DNA from: Acinetobacter lwoffii
GTDB taxonomy: Bacteria; Pseudomonadota; Gammaproteobacteria; Pseudomonadales; Moraxellaceae
Assembly: GCF_019048525.1 (NCBI RefSeq)
Contig: NZ_CP077369.1
Span: 744,001-808,000, forward strand
Reading direction: 5' to 3'
Length of the DNA stretch: 64,000 nucleotides
Numbering within the stretch: the first letter of the stretch is position 1; each line of letters opens with the position of its first letter. Both the position numbers and the translations under genes were made by a program. Under the pieces are notes generated by a model that was not told where the DNA came from, searched no databases, and saw only the letters and a list, made by a program, of their open reading frames with translations. Below, one piece after another: positions 9,100 through 19,356 of this stretch.

Positions 9100-10230
9100 T
9101 TAGTACTTCTTCCATACCACACGGTTAACATAGTCGGTATAGCTTAAAATAATACGCACAATTTTTTCACTCACATTTGGCATACTATAGTCAGCCACTA
9201 AACGTAGTAATCGTTCTTCACCACGTGGTTGATGATCCAGAATATCTAAACCTTGCAAAATCCGTTCAGCAGTTAAACCGACCATCATCACGGCAGCCTC
9301 TTCCATCCCTTCTGGACGTTCATGCGCCTGACGCAAGTTCAAAGCAGGGAAATTTAGAATTGAAGATTCTTCATTAATGGTGCCACTGTCTGATAAAGTC
9401 GCTTTGGCAGCAAGTTGCAGCTTATTGTAATCACTAAACCCTAGTGGTTTTAATAACTGAATAAGTGGATGAAACTCAATATTCAGCTCTTCAATACGCT
9501 TACGGGTACGTGGATGCGTTGAAACAATTACAGGATACTGATACTTTTCCGCAACTGAATTCAGCATTTGAACTAAGTCTAAAAAATTTTGATCAGAGTT
9601 AATATTCTCTTCACGATGCGCGCTGACAATAAAGTATTGATGCTCTTTTAAACCCAAACGCACCAATACGTCCGATGCTTCAATTTTAGCCTTGTAATGA
9701 TGAAGAACCTCAAACATTGGGCTGCCTGTTTTAATTACCTGATCTGCGGGTAAGCCTTCTGCCAACAAGTAATCTCGTGCAATCGTACTATAGGTCAAGT
9801 TAATGTCAGCGGTATGATCGACGATACGACGGTTAATTTCTTCTGGCACTCGCATATCAAAACAGCGGTTTCCTGCCTCCATATGGAATGTTGGAATTTT
9901 ACGACGTTTTGCAGGTAATGCGGCCATACAGCTATTGGTATCACCCAACACCAGTAAGGCTTCTGGTTGAACTTGCTCGAGTACTTTATCTACAGCAATT
10001 ATCACATTACCAATGGTTTCTGCACCCGTCGCACCTGCAGCATTTAAAAAATGATCAGGTTTACGGATACCCAAATCGGTAAAAAAAATTTCATTGAGTT
10101 CATAATCATAATTTTGGCCTGTATGCACCAGAACATGATCAAAATATTGATCACACGCAGACATAACACGTGATAAACGAATAATTTCAGGACGCGTTCC
10201 AACAACGGTCATTAATTTTAATTTCTTCAC
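9100..10230 (-). CDS. fnlC: UDP-GlcNAc 2-epimerase-type enzyme of UDP-L-FucNAc synthesis
   Basis: Third enzyme of UDP-L-FucNAc synthesis (FnlC/CapG/WbjD): C-2 epimerisation of UDP-L-PneNAc. The 376-residue protein has the WecB-like GT-B-fold motifs: VVGTRPEIIRLS at the N-terminus, GQNYDYELNEIFF, VLGDTNSCMAAL, FHMEAGNRCFDMRVPEE, VSAHREENIN and LSDSGTINEES. Its position directly after fnlA and fnlB (11 bp from fnlB) separates it from a housekeeping WecB. It is cytoplasmic and is predicted to act jointly with the two upstream enzymes. Confidence 0.93.
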   Translation of the reverse strand: MKKLKLMTVVGTRPEIIRLSRVMSACDQYFDHVLVHTGQNYDYELNEIFFTDLGIRKPDHFLNAAGATGAETIGNVIIAVDKVLEQVQPEALLVLGDTNSCMAALPAKRRKIPTFHMEAGNRCFDMRVPEEINRRIVDHTADINLTYSTIARDYLLAEGLPADQVIKTGSPMFEVLHHYKAKIEASDVLVRLGLKEHQYFIVSAHREENINSDQNFLDLVQMLNSVAEKYQYPVIVSTHPRTRKRIEELNIEFHPLIQLLKPLGFSDYNKLQLAAKATLSDSGTINEESSILNFPALNLRQAHERPEGMEEAAVMMVGLTAERILQGLDILDHQPRGEERLLRLVADYSMPNVSEKIVRIILSYTDYVNRVVWKKY

Positions 10231-10241
10231 AATCTTAACTC

Positions 10242-11354
10242 TTAATGTGTTAGTGGCATGGCATAAGTATCTGGTTTTTCACGGTCAAAAATTTCATTTG
10301 CCCATAACATGACCACCATTTCTTCATTACCAATATTGGTAATGTCATGCGTCCAGCCTGGTACAGTTTCTACAATTCGTGGTTCGTCGCCTGTTGTTTC
10401 TAATTCATAAAACTCGCCAGTCACCATATGCTTAAACTTAAATAGTGCCTGACCTTTAATTACCAAGAATTTTTCTGTTTTGGTATGGTGATAATGGCCA
10501 CCACGCGTAATCCCCGGATGTGCAGTAAAGTAGGAGAACTGCCCTGCATCAGGCGTTTTCAGCATTTCAACAAATACTCCACGCTGGTCGCCATATTTAG
10601 GTACGCTATAGTCAAACTGTTCAGGTTTTAAGAAACTTAAATAGGTTGAATACAATGCACGGGTTAAACCAGTACCCACTCGATCCGTAATCAAGGTTTC
10701 GCGTGAGTGTTTAAAGCCTGCCAGCGTTTTAGCCAACTCACCTACGCTGATTTGATATTCAGGTTCTATAGCGAAAGTTTGCTCTACCTTTTGTGTACCT
10801 TTAATAACATTCCAGAATGACTCTACGACATCATCCACATAGACTAGGCGAATAAGCGCATTTTCATCATGAATCTGAATCGGTAAGTCATTTGCAGTGT
10901 TATAACAAAATGTTGCAACAGCCGAGTTATAATTTGGACGTGACCATTTACCAAATACATTGGCCAAGCGGCAAATATATACAAGGTTGCCCTGCTGTTG
11001 CTGCAGTTCCAATAAAACCTGTTCACCACCCAATTTACTCTGGCCATAGGCATTATCACGTTCTACCTGAATAGATGACGAGAGAATAATAGGAGTCTGC
11101 TTTTTTGCTCGCTTAAGAATATTTGCAATTTTTTGCGTCAGGGTAATATTTCCCTCAATAAACTCTTGCTCATTTAAAGGGCGGTTTATTCCCGCTAAAT
11201 GTACAATCCAGTCCGCAGCAAGTACAGATTGCTCTAACTCTTCTGAACTAGAATCTCGGTTAAATTTTAAAACTTCGATTTCTGATTCTTCAGACAGGAA
11301 TTGAATTAAGTTTTTTGCAATAAAACCGTTGGAACCTGTGACTAAAATTTTCAT
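10242..11354 (-). CDS. fnlB: UDP-L-FucNAc pathway reductase/C-3 epimerase with cupin domain
   Basis: Second enzyme of UDP-L-FucNAc synthesis (FnlB/CapF/WbjC): epimerises at C-3 and reduces C-4 with NAD(P)H. The 370-residue protein starts with the Rossmann loop TGSNGFIAKNL, has a reduced YGQSK catalytic pair (about residue 103), and carries a C-terminal cupin from about residue 250 (HPGITRGGHYHHTKTEKF contains the metal-binding histidines). This two-domain layout is specific to the CapF family. It is spaced 2 bp from fnlA and 11 bp from fnlC. Confidence 0.94.
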   Translation of the reverse strand: MKILVTGSNGFIAKNLIQFLSEESEIEVLKFNRDSSSEELEQSVLAADWIVHLAGINRPLNEQEFIEGNITLTQKIANILKRAKKQTPIILSSSIQVERDNAYGQSKLGGEQVLLELQQQQGNLVYICRLANVFGKWSRPNYNSAVATFCYNTANDLPIQIHDENALIRLVYVDDVVESFWNVIKGTQKVEQTFAIEPEYQISVGELAKTLAGFKHSRETLITDRVGTGLTRALYSTYLSFLKPEQFDYSVPKYGDQRGVFVEMLKTPDAGQFSYFTAHPGITRGGHYHHTKTEKFLVIKGQALFKFKHMVTGEFYELETTGDEPRIVETVPGWTHDITNIGNEEMVVMLWANEIFDREKPDTYAMPLTH

Positions 11355-11356
11355 GT

Positions 11357-12409
11357 TTAAGTCTCTGGATCTATATATTGACCTTGAGTTAAAGCACGCA
11401 CAAATTCAAGTTTTAACAATAACTTTTTCATACCTTCAACATCTAAGCGCTCAGTATTATGCGAATTATAATCTTCGTATTGAGTAATTTTTAAATCACC
11501 ATCTTCTACATATTTTTCATAGTTCAGGTCGCGTTGATCTGCCGGTACTCGGAAGTAATATCCTTGGTCTATTGCAACTACCATTTCTTCACGGCTGAGT
11601 AAGGCTTCATACGCTTTTTCACCATGACGTGTACCCATAATTGAAACTGGATGTTCTTCTACATTCAGCAACTCTTTTAATGCCTGAGCCAAAACTTCAA
11701 TAGTTGCGGCTGGTGCTTTTTGTACAAAAATATCGCCGTTCTCACCATGCTCAAACGCATACAGCACCAAATCAACCGCATCTTCCAAAGTCATCATGAA
11801 GCGAGTCATATTGGGGTCTGTAATGGTGAGGGGTTTGCCTTGGCGAATCTGGTCTACAAATAACGGAATTACTGAACCACGAGATGCCATGACATTACCG
11901 TAACGTGTACCACAAATTACCGTTTCCAGTTCTTCTAAGTTGCGTGATTTTGCCACCATCACTTTTTCCATCATGGCTTTAGAAATGCCCATGGCATTAA
12001 TTGGATATACAGCTTTGTCTGTACTTAGGCAAACCACACGTTTTACACGGTTTTGAATGGCTGCTTCCAATACATTCTCTGTACCCAGCACATTGGTTTT
12101 GACCGCTTCCATTGGGTGAAATTCACAAGATGGTACTTGTTTCAGTGCAGCTGCATGGTAAATATAGTCAACACCACGAGTTGCATTCAGCACGCTGTTA
12201 TAATCACGTACATCACCAATATAGAATTTAAGCTTTGATGACTGGTATTTTTTACGCATATCATCTTGCTTTTTTTCATCACGGCTAAAGATACGAATTT
12301 CTTTAATATCTGTTTCTAAAAAACGTTTTAGAACAGCATTTCCGAATGAGCCTGTACCGCCTGTGATTAATAAAGTTTCCGACTTAAAAACACTCATATT
12401 TTTTTCCAT
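11357..12409 (-). CDS. fnlA: UDP-GlcNAc 4,6-dehydratase/5-epimerase
   Basis: First enzyme of the UDP-L-FucNAc route (FnlA/CapE/WbjB): dehydrates UDP-GlcNAc and inverts C-5. It has TGGTGSFGNAVL (NAD loop), FSRDEKKQDDMR, and the catalytic region STDKAVYPINAMGISK in which Met replaces the usual SDR Tyr, as in CapE and FlaA1. The first ATG overlaps the stop of the upstream glycosyltransferase (TAATG). A second in-frame ATG at 12395-12397 has a better-spaced GGAA, so the protein is 350 or 346 residues. Together with fnlB and fnlC it makes a complete pathway. Confidence 0.94.
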   Translation of the reverse strand: MEKNMSVFKSETLLITGGTGSFGNAVLKRFLETDIKEIRIFSRDEKKQDDMRKKYQSSKLKFYIGDVRDYNSVLNATRGVDYIYHAAALKQVPSCEFHPMEAVKTNVLGTENVLEAAIQNRVKRVVCLSTDKAVYPINAMGISKAMMEKVMVAKSRNLEELETVICGTRYGNVMASRGSVIPLFVDQIRQGKPLTITDPNMTRFMMTLEDAVDLVLYAFEHGENGDIFVQKAPAATIEVLAQALKELLNVEEHPVSIMGTRHGEKAYEALLSREEMVVAIDQGYYFRVPADQRDLNYEKYVEDGDLKITQYEDYNSHNTERLDVEGMKKLLLKLEFVRALTQGQYIDPET

Positions 12410-13248
12410 TAGAAATAAGAGTCCAACAAATATTTATATGACTTAACATGTTCTAAAGATATAAATTCATCTGCTTCTTTAGATGTTGATCCATGTTCTT
12501 TATCATAAATCTTCAACTCTGGAGCATATATAGTTTTTAATCCTTTCAATCTAGCTTCTTCCGCAACAAAAACCTCTTCACCAAATAAAAACCTAGGATA
12601 ATCAATAGAAGCACCTTGATTAAAATAAAATTTAGTAAATAGCATTATTGAACCATGAGCAGCATACATTTCTGTTCCTGAAGAATATGATCGATAACTA
12701 CTGGTATTTCTTTTCGACCCACGTAATTTAGCTCGACTAACTGACAACCAACTATAAAAGCGATAAAACCATAAAAACTGAAAACCACAATAGAGGCTCG
12801 ATAGTTTAAATTTACTTGGTCTTTTAAAAATTTTAGGATTTATATCCTCACTAGTTTCTTTGGATAAAATAGAAGGTGCTAAGACCCCTACATCTGAAGA
12901 AATACTAATGCCTTTTAAATTTTTAAAAAAACTCTCATCAAATTGAAGATCAACATTTGTAACCACTACAAAATCCCAATCACTAACACCTGTAATATTA
13001 TCAAGAAGTTTTTTTCCGGCAAAAAAAGCAGGGAAATATCCAACATTATCTAATTTCACATAATTAAACTTTAATTTTTTTATCCTTTCTTTTAGCTTTT
13101 CCAATCCTTTACTTTTATTAGAATTATCACAAACTATAACATGCAAATCTAGAAACTCACATGTTCTCATTGCCAACTCAATAGAGTCTAGCAATCCAAC
13201 CGAATCATCGTAAGCATTATAACATACTGCAACAATTGCAACCTTCAT
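12409..13248 (-). CDS. Glycosyltransferase family 2 (GT-A), capsule-specific
   Basis: A 279-residue GT-A glycosyltransferase. It opens with AIVAVCYNAYDDSV, continues with HVIVCDNSNKS (nucleotide-binding aspartate) and reaches the DxD-like VTNVDLQF at about residue 100. A later stretch around YPRFLFGEEVFVAEEARLKG fits the acceptor/catalytic acidic residues of rhamnosyltransferase-like family-2 enzymes. By elimination (the other transferase resembles WbuB) it may add L-rhamnose, but the donor is not proven by sequence. The gene is AT-rich like wzy and wzx beside it, and ends with a 1-bp overlap on fnlA. Confidence 0.85.
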   Translation of the reverse strand: MKVAIVAVCYNAYDDSVGLLDSIELAMRTCEFLDLHVIVCDNSNKSKGLEKLKERIKKLKFNYVKLDNVGYFPAFFAGKKLLDNITGVSDWDFVVVTNVDLQFDESFFKNLKGISISSDVGVLAPSILSKETSEDINPKIFKRPSKFKLSSLYCGFQFLWFYRFYSWLSVSRAKLRGSKRNTSSYRSYSSGTEMYAAHGSIMLFTKFYFNQGASIDYPRFLFGEEVFVAEEARLKGLKTIYAPELKIYDKEHGSTSKEADEFISLEHVKSYKYLLDSYF

Positions 13249-13337
13249 AAAAACACCATAAACTAATAGAAATAATAAAGATTAATACATATAAACTTCC
13301 AAAAACTTATAGACTATCAGCCCCTACATGATTTAGG

Positions 13338-14402
13338 TCAAAACAAATCCAACAAATAGTTACTAGTTAGTATATCAAAATAATCATAACTTCCCTCAAG
13401 ATTAATTGAAGATAAATATGAAAAAAACAAACTATTCAAAAAAATATATATCACCACCAGAAGCCTAAAATTCAAAGAAATATAAGGAAAACAAACACCC
13501 ACAAACAAATAACGCAAAATAAAAGCATTTCTATAAACCCTATTAAACTCAAAAAAATACATCAAAAATCCTAAAAAAACCACATGAATAATTAAAATTT
13601 TAAATAAAAAATCAATCTTTTTGAAATCACCACACAATAGGCTTGGCTGAATAAGAATATGCTTCCTTAAATTGTAAGCAACAAAAATAAATAAAAAATA
13701 ATCAAGCCCCCATATTAATATCGACTTCAATTTTATTGTATCTGATAAGTAGCTATATACTAAAGAGTTTACCCGACCTATATTTATAAATGGCAACAAA
13801 TATGACAAGGTGAATGGAAGAACAACCATTAACACCAGACCCAACAAAAAAATTTTAATCAAATCTCTACTATAAAATTTATATATAAAAATAACCAATA
13901 TATAAATTAATCCAAAATTATGAAAACATGCTCCTAAAAGAATAAATAAAAAAGACCTCACCCACCTTTCTTCGTAAGCGGATACCATACCATTCAAAGC
14001 AAAACAAAACATTATTGTATTTCTAATTTGAGTAATATCAAAAATAAAGGGGTATATAAAATATAAAATACAAAGTATAGAAATATTAACCTTAAAACTA
14101 ATTGCAGCTCTTAATAACGATAAAGTTAAAAAACCACCAACAATCAAAACTAAAGTTGAGTGCCCACCACCAATAAACTTAACAAACTCAACAAGTAAGA
14201 CATAACCAAATTCAGCATAACCCTCTGGATCATTAAAAATTTCAACGTAAGGCTTGTAATCGTGATTACCATTATTAAACCCAAATATCAATAACAGCAA
14301 AAATAATGCTAACAGACCAATCTGATTTGATATTTTAACATCCCTATTAACTGCAAGCGCAATAAGTGGGAAAAACAAAAAAATTGTTAAAAGCCAAAAC
14401 AT
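13338..14402 (-). CDS. wzy: Capsule repeat-unit polymerase, EpsG-like
   Basis: A very hydrophobic 354-residue protein with roughly nine to ten membrane segments, including an N-terminal one (residues 2-20) and a strongly hydrophobic block from about 120 to 330. The stretch YPFIFDITQIRNTIMFCFAL and the surrounding loop layout resemble EpsG/O-antigen polymerase proteins. Wzy links lipid-carried repeats in the periplasm in the Wzx/Wzy pathway. The call is by topology and position: there is one Wzx and no other polymerase candidate in the locus. It is among the most AT-rich genes of the window, as expected for a serotype-specific gene. Confidence 0.85.
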   Translation of the reverse strand: MFWLLTIFLFFPLIALAVNRDVKISNQIGLLALFLLLLIFGFNNGNHDYKPYVEIFNDPEGYAEFGYVLLVEFVKFIGGGHSTLVLIVGGFLTLSLLRAAISFKVNISILCILYFIYPFIFDITQIRNTIMFCFALNGMVSAYEERWVRSFLFILLGACFHNFGLIYILVIFIYKFYSRDLIKIFLLGLVLMVVLPFTLSYLLPFINIGRVNSLVYSYLSDTIKLKSILIWGLDYFLFIFVAYNLRKHILIQPSLLCGDFKKIDFLFKILIIHVVFLGFLMYFFEFNRVYRNAFILRYLFVGVCFPYISLNFRLLVVIYIFLNSLFFSYLSSINLEGSYDYFDILTSNYLLDLF

Positions 14403-14427
14403 TAATACCCACCTATCACCCTAAAAT

Positions 14428-15690
14428 TTAAAAAAATTTCACCTTAATATTTCTCATTTTATAATTAAATACCATCAACAAAACCATATCCACAAAAACT
14501 CTAAGAACCCACACTACAGCCACACCAACAATACCAAAATACACTGCAGCAAAATAAATTGAAATAAAATATGGAATTATTTCTAATAAGTGAATTATTG
14601 CCGTTTGCTTAGAAAATCCTTTTGATTGCAAAATAGTATAAGGTATTTGAGCAAGAGCATTAAAATAAAAACCCACAATTAAAATTTTAAGTATGCTTTC
14701 CGTCATTACACCATATTTTTCCCCCATCCATATAGCCATAATCTCATGAGCATATAAAAAAATTAAAAACACAATAGGTGCACAAAAAATTGCCACTATA
14801 GCATAAGATTTTCTCTCTAAATCTGCCTGCTCTTTTAATGTTCCTGAACTAACAATTTTAGGAAAAAGCACTTTAGATAATGCTATAGGTATATTAACCA
14901 GCCTGGTAACCCCTTCTGCTGGTGCAGTATATATTGCCACCTTATTTGCACCCAATATATTTGATATAATAAACTTATCCATATTAACCATTAGTGGACT
15001 TATAATATTACTAACTGTAATCCACCCGCCAAACTTAAACAATCTAATACTTACATTCTTATCAAAATGGAATTTAGAGCCTAAAATCTCTTTAAAACAA
15101 ATAAAAAAAGTAATAATTAAAGAAATTAACCGACCAAAAACCATCCCCATAACAGCTAACAGTAAACTTTTTTCATAAATGCAAAATAATACTGGAAGCA
15201 GAACTATCAAAGTATTTCCAATTGATTTTTGAATATTAACAACAAAAAAGTTTTCCATCCCCTCTAAATAACCAATCCAAATTAAGTTCAATAAATACAA
15301 AGGAATTGAGAAACTTAAAATTTTCAAAGATAAAGTTACTGTAGTTAAATATATTGATGAGATATTTAATAACTGAGCCACACTTGAAGCAAAAATAAAT
15401 AACAGTAAGCTTGCAAGCATACCAAAGATTAGAATCAGAAAATTCGATGTACCTAAAATTTTAATTTTTTCGTCGTAATTTCCCCTATAAATTGAAACTT
15501 CCCTAGTTACAGCTCTTGAAAGACCTCCATCAAAAATACTAGCATATCCAAGAATAGCAAAAGTTAAAGTAAATACACCAAACTCCTCCATACTCAACCA
15601 GCGCGACAATATACCCAAACAGGGTAATGCAATTAAGGTTGGCACCGCAAAACCTATTAGATTGTATGAAGTATTTTTTATGAGACTCAT
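14428..15690 (-). CDS. wzx: Capsule repeat-unit flippase
   Basis: A 420-residue polytopic protein with about 12 membrane segments in two bundles. The N-terminus (LIKNTSYNLIGFAVPTLIAL, then LSRWLSMEEFGVFTL) is typical of polysaccharide translocases of the MATE/MVF superfamily. The segment TAPAEGVTRLVNIPIALSKV fits the start of the second bundle. It should flip undecaprenyl-linked repeat units to the periplasmic face. It lies between rmlC (1-bp gap) and wzy (25 bp). Confidence 0.93.
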   Translation of the reverse strand: MSLIKNTSYNLIGFAVPTLIALPCLGILSRWLSMEEFGVFTLTFAILGYASIFDGGLSRAVTREVSIYRGNYDEKIKILGTSNFLILIFGMLASLLLFIFASSVAQLLNISSIYLTTVTLSLKILSFSIPLYLLNLIWIGYLEGMENFFVVNIQKSIGNTLIVLLPVLFCIYEKSLLLAVMGMVFGRLISLIITFFICFKEILGSKFHFDKNVSIRLFKFGGWITVSNIISPLMVNMDKFIISNILGANKVAIYTAPAEGVTRLVNIPIALSKVLFPKIVSSGTLKEQADLERKSYAIVAIFCAPIVFLIFLYAHEIMAIWMGEKYGVMTESILKILIVGFYFNALAQIPYTILQSKGFSKQTAIIHLLEIIPYFISIYFAAVYFGIVGVAVVWVLRVFVDMVLLMVFNYKMRNIKVKFF

Positions 15691-15691
15691 T

Positions 15692-16261
15692 TTATTTACA
15701 CTTAGCTAAGTTAGCTAAAAAACTGGATGATATTTCATCTTTTTTACTTAAGAACACTTTATCTACCAGATCTATCGGCCATTGGATAGCAAGTGTCGGA
15801 TCATTCCAAATAATAGCTCCTTCACTTTCTTTATTGTAATAATTGGTAGTTTTATAAAGAAATTGAGTATTGTCTTCAAGTGCTATAAAGCCATGCGCAA
15901 ACCCTTCCGGGATCCAGAACATAGTTTTATTTTCCGCACTCAATTCAACACCAACCCATTCTCCATAAGTTTTAGAGTTTGGGCGAATATCAACAGCTAC
16001 ATCCCAAACTTTACCTTGAACAACACGAACCAATTTACCTTGAGCATATGGTTCGCGCTGAAAATGCAAACCTCTCAACACCCCTTTTTGCGAACAGGAA
16101 TGATTGTCCTGCACAAATGTTGGGATAGGCAAATTTAACGCTTTTAATGCAGCTTCAAAACGCTGTTGATTAAAGCTTTCCATAAACCAGCCACGATCAT
16201 CCCCAAATACTTGTGGATGAAGTACTAATAAACCGTCGAGTTTTGTTTTTTCTACTCTCAT
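15692..16261 (-). CDS. rmlC: dTDP-4-dehydrorhamnose 3,5-epimerase
   Basis: Third step of dTDP-L-rhamnose synthesis. The 189-residue cupin protein shows [21 protein letters not shown] at the N-terminus, [17 protein letters not shown] with the catalytic histidine (about residue 65), [18 protein letters not shown] and IPEGFAHGF, all standard RmlC motifs. Its start overlaps the rmlA stop by 4 bp. The order rmlB-D-A-C is the usual one in K loci that contain rhamnose. Confidence 0.97.
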   Translation of the reverse strand: MRVEKTKLDGLLVLHPQVFGDDRGWFMESFNQQRFEAALKALNLPIPTFVQDNHSCSQKGVLRGLHFQREPYAQGKLVRVVQGKVWDVAVDIRPNSKTYGEWVGVELSAENKTMFWIPEGFAHGFIALEDNTQFLYKTTNYYNKESEGAIIWNDPTLAIQWPIDLVDKVFLSKKDEISSSFLANLAKCK

Positions 16262-17142
16262 TTTACTTCATCCAATAATTTCAATAAGTATTGACCATAA
16301 TCTGTTTTTCTAAGTGCTTCTGCACTTTCCTTAAGTTTTTCTTTTGAAATCCAACCTTGCTGAAAACCAATTTCTTCTAAACAGGCCACTTTTAGCGATT
16401 GACGTTTTTCAATGGTATACACAAACTGACCTGCTTCTAGTAGAGATTCATGGGTTCCCGTATCTAGCCATGCAAAACCACGCCCAAGTAATTCAACATT
16501 GAGTGAACCATCTTTCAAATAAGCATTGTTAATATCGGTAATTTCTAACTCACCACGTGCGGACGGTTTTACCTGTTTAGCAAACTCAATAACCCGATTA
16601 TCATAGAAATACAATCCAGTGACTGCATAAGGTGATTTTGGTTTGGTTGGCTTTTCTTCAATGCTCAGCACTTTGCCAGTTGTATCAAACTCCACTACAC
16701 CAAAACGCTCTGGATCAGTCACATGATAACCAAAAACTGTGGCACCAACATCAACAGCATTTGCTATTTTTAATTGCTTACTAAAATTTTGACCATAATA
16801 AATATTGTCACCCAATATTAAGCACACATGATCATTACCTATAAATTCTTCACCAATAATAAAAGCCTGAGCTAATCCATCTGGTGAAGGCTGTTCTTTA
16901 TAACTTAACTTAATACCAAACTGCGAACCATCACCAAGTAACTTTTCAAAGTTTGGTAAGTCTTCAGGCGTCGAAATAATTAAAATCTCACGAATACCTG
17001 CCAACATCAATACTGATAATGGATAATAAATCATGGGTTTATCATAAATTGGTAAAAGCTGCTTAGATACACCTTTAGTAATAGGATGTAAGCGTGTGCC
17101 TGAACCACCTGCCAATATAATACCTTTACGCTTTATGCTCAT
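16258..17142 (-). CDS. rmlA: Glucose-1-phosphate thymidylyltransferase
   Basis: First step of the dTDP-L-rhamnose pathway: makes dTDP-glucose from dTTP and glucose-1-phosphate. The 294-residue protein begins [23 protein letters not shown] in pieces GGSGTRLHP and [17 protein letters not shown], has ILGDNIYYG (metal site) and [16 protein letters not shown]. The length equals typical RmlA. It overlaps both rmlD and rmlC by 4 bp, so the three are translationally coupled. Confidence 0.97.
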   Translation of the reverse strand: MSIKRKGIILAGGSGTRLHPITKGVSKQLLPIYDKPMIYYPLSVLMLAGIREILIISTPEDLPNFEKLLGDGSQFGIKLSYKEQPSPDGLAQAFIIGEEFIGNDHVCLILGDNIYYGQNFSKQLKIANAVDVGATVFGYHVTDPERFGVVEFDTTGKVLSIEEKPTKPKSPYAVTGLYFYDNRVIEFAKQVKPSARGELEITDINNAYLKDGSLNVELLGRGFAWLDTGTHESLLEAGQFVYTIEKRQSLKVACLEEIGFQQGWISKEKLKESAEALRKTDYGQYLLKLLDEVK

Positions 17143-18032
17143 TTATGAAATACCTCAACTACTGTTCTTTGTACATGTACTTTCCAATCTGGCAAATAGA
17201 TTTGAAAAGCATGTTGAATTTTTTGATTATTTAATCGTGAATTATGTGGACGTTTAGCTGGTGTCGGATATGCTGCTGTTGGAATCGGATTAACTTGTTG
17301 AATGGCTAAATTCACACCTAAGTTTTTTGCTTGTTCAAATATATAGTTTGCATACTCAAACCACGATGTTTCCCCACTAGCAACCAAATGGTAAATACCA
17401 ATTTTAGTTTGATCTCGCAATGTCTGCACAATCGCATGAGCACTTACATCGGCAATTAGCTCAGCTGACGTTGGAGCACCAATTTGATCATCAATAATAG
17501 ATAATTCTTCACGCTGCTGAGATAGAGCAAGCATTGTTTTTAAAAAGTTTTTACCTTTTTGAGCAAAAACCCATGATGTTCGAAATATCAAATAATTGCA
17601 TTGAGCATTTTGAATAGCCTGCTCACCTAATGCCTTAGTCTTACCATATATATTCAAAGGTTTAAGGGCATCAGCTTCATTAAATACAGATACACCCTCA
17701 CCATCAAAAATATAGTCTGTCGAATAATGCACAAAGAGCGCCTTAATATGGGCACAAGCCTCAGCTATCTTCCCTACTGTCACATGATTAATGAGATTAG
17801 CCATATCTTGTTCTGTTTCGGCCAAATCTACAGCAGTATAAGCACTTGCATTCACAACAACATTTGGCGCTATATCTATAATAGTTTGATAAATTTGTTC
17901 AGGTTTACTTAAATCACCACACCATTGATTTAAACCATTTCGATCAAGTGAAATCACCTCACCCAATGGCGCAAGGGAACGCTGAAGCTCCCAACCGACC
18001 TGTCCATTTTTTCCAAGCAATAAGATTTTCAT
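17139..18032 (-). CDS. rmlD: dTDP-4-dehydrorhamnose reductase
   Basis: Last step of dTDP-L-rhamnose synthesis, reducing the 4-keto group with NAD(P)H. The 297-residue SDR starts [17 protein letters not shown], has [26 protein letters not shown] and the catalytic YGKTKALGE (YxxxK). It overlaps rmlA by 4 bp and rmlB by 1 bp. Confidence 0.97.
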   Translation of the reverse strand: MKILLLGKNGQVGWELQRSLAPLGEVISLDRNGLNQWCGDLSKPEQIYQTIIDIAPNVVVNASAYTAVDLAETEQDMANLINHVTVGKIAEACAHIKALFVHYSTDYIFDGEGVSVFNEADALKPLNIYGKTKALGEQAIQNAQCNYLIFRTSWVFAQKGKNFLKTMLALSQQREELSIIDDQIGAPTSAELIADVSAHAIVQTLRDQTKIGIYHLVASGETSWFEYANYIFEQAKNLGVNLAIQQVNPIPTAAYPTPAKRPHNSRLNNQKIQHAFQIYLPDWKVHVQRTVVEVFHK

Positions 18033-19096
18033 TACTTAGCCTTGTATTGCTTTTCTAACCACGATTGATATTCACCACTTTGAATATGGGCAACCCAATC
18101 TTGGTTATTCAAATACCATTGCACCGTTTTACGGATTCCAGTTTCAAACGTTTCCGTTGGTGTCCAACCTAATTCATTTTGAATTTTTGTAGCATCAATC
18201 GCATAGCGTAAGTCATGACCAGGGCGGTCTTTTACAAATGTAATCAGTGATTCATAAGTTTGACCATTGGCTTGTGGCTTTAACTCATCCAAAATCTTAC
18301 AAATAGTTTTGACCACCTCAATATTCTGCTTTTCGTTGTGTCCACCAATGTTATAGGTTTCACCCATGATTCCTTCGGTCACCACTTTATACAAAGCGCG
18401 AGCATGATCTTCCACATACAGCCAATCCCGAATTTGTTGACCGTTACCATATATTGGTAAAGGTTTAGCATCTAGTGCATTTAGAATCACCAATGGAATT
18501 AGTTTTTCTGGAAAATGATAAGGCCCATAATTGTTCGAGCAATTAGTCACAATCACAGGTAGACCATAGGTTCTGTGCCAAGCACGTACTAAATGATCTG
18601 AACTAGCTTTAGACGCAGAATAAGGAGAGCTTGGTGCATATGAGGTTGTTTCCGTAAAAAGATCGGTTGTACCTTCTAAGTCGCCATAAACTTCATCAGT
18701 TGAAATATGATGAAAGCGAAAGTTGTGTTGAGCTTCAGCTTCAAGACTCATCCAATATTTTCGAGCTGCTTCTAATAGGGTATAAGTTCCCACAATATTA
18801 GTTTGAATAAATGCTGCTGGGCCGTTAATTGAACGATCTACATGCGACTCTGCCGCTAAATGCATAATCGCATCCGGTTGAAATGCTTCAATTGCTTTCG
18901 TAATTTGCTCAGTATCACAAATATCTATTTGTTTGAACTGATAGTTTTGGTTCTTTTCAACTTCTTTTAAAGACTCTAAATTACCTGCATAAGTCAATTT
19001 ATCAATATTCAGAACTTGGTTATTGGTGTTTTGAATAATATGACGGATAACTGCTGAACCAATAAAACCGGCGCCACCAGTGACAAGAATTTTCAT
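18032..19096 (-). CDS. rmlB: dTDP-glucose 4,6-dehydratase
   Basis: Second step of the rhamnose pathway: dTDP-glucose to the 4-keto-6-deoxy sugar. The 354-residue protein has [15 protein letters not shown] (NAD loop), [25 protein letters not shown] and [14 protein letters not shown], with the YxxxK pair. It is the first gene of the long minus-strand capsule operon and is divergent from wza across about 260 bp of very AT-rich DNA, which should hold promoters for both directions. Confidence 0.98.
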   Translation of the reverse strand: MKILVTGGAGFIGSAVIRHIIQNTNNQVLNIDKLTYAGNLESLKEVEKNQNYQFKQIDICDTEQITKAIEAFQPDAIMHLAAESHVDRSINGPAAFIQTNIVGTYTLLEAARKYWMSLEAEAQHNFRFHHISTDEVYGDLEGTTDLFTETTSYAPSSPYSASKASSDHLVRAWHRTYGLPVIVTNCSNNYGPYHFPEKLIPLVILNALDAKPLPIYGNGQQIRDWLYVEDHARALYKVVTEGIMGETYNIGGHNEKQNIEVVKTICKILDELKPQANGQTYESLITFVKDRPGHDLRYAIDATKIQNELGWTPTETFETGIRKTVQWYLNNQDWVAHIQSGEYQSWLEKQYKAK

Positions 19097-19356
19097 TTAT
19101 ATGACCTTATATGTCTTTTTAAGAATTTTACCAACAGGAGTATAAAATTTTGCAGCTATTGTAGCCATAAATTAAGAAAAAGATATTAATACCGTATTAA
19201 ATTTTAACCAGTCATCAAAAAAATAAAAAAATAAATATAAAAATCAAAAAATTAAATTATAAAAGCAAATTTAAAATGTTTTAAACATATTCAATAATTA
19301 GATTTTGCACTACAATCCTTTCCTAATAACGATGTATTAAAATTAAGGGCTTGAAT
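19097..19356. promoter_or_regulatory. Divergent capsule promoter region between rmlB and wza
   Basis: A 260-bp, extremely AT-rich intergenic stretch separating the two divergent arms of the capsule locus. A TACAAT at 19311-19316 could be a -10 element for wza, though no good -35 is visible at the right distance. I could not place the rmlB promoter with confidence. The call rests on the divergent geometry and base composition. Confidence 0.5.
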
